Source of the DNA: Dehalococcoidales bacterium
Lineage (GTDB): Bacteria; Chloroflexota; Dehalococcoidia; Dehalococcoidales; UBA3254
DNA length: 6,373 nucleotides
NCBI GenBank assembly: GCA_028718465.1
Contig: JAQULX010000176.1
Location: forward strand, 1-6,373
Direction of reading: 5' to 3'
This document shows positions 5,780 to 6,373 of this stretch, piece by piece; the first letter of the stretch is position 1, and each line of letters opens with the position of its first letter. The translations under genes were made by a program, and so were the position numbers. A model generated the notes under the pieces. It made no database searches. It saw only the letters and a list, made by a program, of their open reading frames with translations, and was not told the DNA's origin.

Positions 5780-5995
5780 TTACGATTCGAACATGGCACG
5801 TTTGTAGCGCTCGACCACGAGCTCCGCCTTGCCGTCAACAGCCGTACCGTAGTTACGAACCCTTCCTTCCTTGACTTTCATTCCGGAAGGAGCGATACCC
5901 TGCATGCCGTTGCGGTAAGATTCGGGAGTGGCGCCTTCACGGTAGGCGATGGGAACGTTTCTTTCCAGTTCTGCCCAGCTTGCGTATTTCGCCAT
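5780..5995 (-). CDS. Uncharacterised 71-residue protein
   Basis: The frame starts at 5995 with a consensus GGAGGT site 8-9 bases upstream and ends in TAA. The protein opens MAKYASWAELERNVPIAY, has a middle rich in Gly and Lys (GMQGIAPSGMKVKEGRVRNYG) and ends in a predicted helix, GKAELVVERYKRAMFES. There is no signal peptide, membrane segment or Cys. I do not recognise a family. It is followed after 30 bases by the Met-rich protein gene and preceded by a large hairpin, so the two form a small unit running towards the recombinase. The small size, strong ribosome site and bracketing terminators recall phage or plasmid accessory genes. That is a contextual impression only. Confidence 0.72.
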   Translation of the reverse strand: MAKYASWAELERNVPIAYREGATPESYRNGMQGIAPSGMKVKEGRVRNYGTAVDGKAELVVERYKRAMFES

Positions 5996-6054
5996 TAGTG
6001 TTTACCTCCGTCTTGAGATTTACATTAAGAAGAGAGCAGCCTCACTCGAAAAGG

Positions 6055-6104
6055 AAAAGGGGAGTAGCCCTCAACCCCTCGTTTAAGGCTGCTACTCCCC
6101 TTTT
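6055..6104 (-). terminator. 14-bp perfect hairpin, bidirectional terminator or leader structure
   Basis: AAAAGGGGAGTAGC (6055-6068) and its exact complement GCTACTCCCCTTTT (6091-6104) flank a 22-base loop. On the minus strand the stem ends CCCCTTTT and is followed by CCTTTT, a rho-independent terminator form. On the plus strand the stem also ends TTTT, so it may work both ways. It sits 60 bases before the 71-residue minus-strand gene, in its apparent 5' leader. The 8-base segment 6086-6093 can also pair with 6035-6042 (AGCAGCCT), allowing a pseudoknot or alternative fold. Confidence 0.65.
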
Positions 6105-6124
6105 GTCACCCGGAGACCACCGTG

Positions 6125-6171
6125 AAAGAAAAAGCCCCTGGAGCCGTCTTTCTTCGGCAATCTCCAGGAGC
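6125..6171 (-). terminator. Rho-independent terminator (minus strand)
   Basis: The stem pairs CCTGGA (6137-6142) with TCCAGG (6163-6168) and, inside it, GCCG (6143-6146) with CGGC (6155-6158), leaving a 4-base bulge and an 8-base loop. Outer pairs 6134-6171 and 6135-6170 extend it past one mismatch. Minus-strand RNA continues from the stem as GGGGC then TTTTTCTTT, the typical U-tract. The plus strand has no adjacent T-run, only one about 20 bases later. It would end transcripts entering from the right, including that of the 25-codon ORF. Confidence 0.72.
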
Positions 6172-6186
6172 CTACTTAAAACACTA

Positions 6187-6264
6187 CTATCTTTTTTTGA
6201 GACCGTCAAGTATGAAAGGATTTATATAAATTTCATGGTCTTTTCCCGAAATTGTCAACGCCAT
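6187..6264 (-). CDS. Possible 25-residue small protein
   Basis: An ATG at 6264 opens 25 codons, starting MALTISGKDHEIYINPF and ending DGLKKR, followed by two tandem TAG codons. AGGAGGG (6282-6276) lies 11 bases upstream, a strong but slightly distant site. A promoter candidate precedes it and the terminator at 6125-6171 follows it, so it could be a self-contained small gene. The frame is also open upstream to the window edge, with an ATG at 6306 that lacks a comparable site, so a longer protein entering from outside cannot be excluded. No family is recognised. Confidence 0.38.
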   Translation of the reverse strand: MALTISGKDHEIYINPFILDGLKKR

Positions 6265-6298
6265 AACCAGGGTTTCCCTCCTAACTCTTATCTGAGTG

Positions 6299-6327
6299 AC
6301 CATATGCCAGAATAAAGATGAATTCAA
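6299..6327 (-). promoter_or_regulatory. Possible promoter for the 25-residue ORF
   Basis: Minus-strand TTGAAT (6327-6322; 4 of 6) and TATGGT (6304-6299; 4 of 6) are 17 bases apart. Transcription would start near 6292, just before the AGGAGGG site. The match is moderate; the placement between window edge, ribosome site and terminator is what makes it credible. Confidence 0.3.
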
Positions 6328-6373
6328 GACGAAAGCACTAATCAAAATGGACAAATGGGTGATATTTAAAAAC

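Larger units (their letters stand above)
5996..6373. other. Right-end region with hairpins and one small ORF
   Basis: Nearly 380 bases with no long gene. It holds, on the minus strand, a possible promoter, a 25-codon ORF, a rho-independent terminator and a second long hairpin before the 71-residue gene. The plus strand has an open frame across most of it, but that frame runs through both hairpins and has no ribosome site. No tRNA or repeat array was seen. Confidence 0.6.

Noticed and set aside
5782..5800. T-loop-like GTTCGAATC on the minus strand
   Set aside because: There is no complementary stem, and it falls inside the last codons of a good reading frame.
5625..5807. 60-codon plus-strand frame just after the recombinase
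   Set aside because: It is antisense to the Met-rich gene and the end of the 71-residue gene, which have far better ribosome sites. Its Cys/Pro/Gly pattern is the complement of the QL-T-V-P-G repeats.
5980..6315. 111-codon plus-strand open frame
   Set aside because: It runs through two strong hairpins, lacks a ribosome site, overlaps the start of a well-supported minus-strand gene, and its protein looks like random Arg/Ser/Pro-rich sequence.
2108..6373. Direct repeats that would mark attL and attR of the recombinase element
   Set aside because: I compared the intergenic region 2108-2442 with 5580-6373 by eye and found no shared stretch of useful length. Large serine recombinase cores can be only 2-10 bases, so this does not rule out an element; the partner end may be outside the window.

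Overview
The window joins three blocks. The left block (1-2107, all minus strand) is ordinary bacterial chromosome. It holds a primary-type RNA polymerase sigma factor (RpoD/SigA class), a 61-residue DUF4926-type protein 19 bases behind it, and the N-terminal 128 codons of a DUF998-type membrane protein that leaves the window at base 1. The DUF998 gene has its own near-consensus promoter placed so that its mRNA should be leaderless.

The middle block (about 2353-5616, plus strand, visibly richer in G+C than the left block) is a three-gene transcription unit. A strong promoter (TTGACA, 17 bases, extended TGG-TACTAT) is overlaid by a 29-base near-perfect dyad that looks like an operator. Then come a 126-residue helical protein with a very basic tail, an unrecognised 241-residue protein, and a 708-residue large serine recombinase. 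The genes overlap (ATGA for the first pair, 56 bases for the second) and each has a good Shine-Dalgarno. The recombinase has an intact catalytic domain, a non-canonical zinc-ribbon site, a coiled coil and, unusually, two SANT/Myb-like repeats at its C-terminus. This is the likely mobile part of the window. The two leading proteins are candidates for accessory or directionality factors, which is inference from operon structure only.

The right block (5617-6373) reads on the minus strand, towards the recombinase. It has a 25-codon ORF with its own possible promoter and terminator, a 14-bp perfect hairpin, a 71-residue protein with a GGAGGT site, and a protein opening with three 'QL-TV-PG' repeats and a Met-rich hydrophobic tract. 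This last frame collides head-on with the recombinase 3' end. The (CAT)n-like tract gives Ser residues to the recombinase and Met residues to the opposing gene, which suggests that the junction between the recombinase module and an older gene lies near 5590. Small genes with strong ribosome sites and intergenic terminators recall phage or mobile-element cargo, but no structural protein is recognisable.

Organism: bacterial. The sigma-factor style, moderate G+C and a large serine recombinase with SANT-like repeats suggest an environmental bacterium, possibly Chloroflexota/Dehalococcoidia. That placement is an impression from protein style and was not tested. No rRNA, tRNA, CRISPR array or insertion sequence with terminal inverted repeats was seen.
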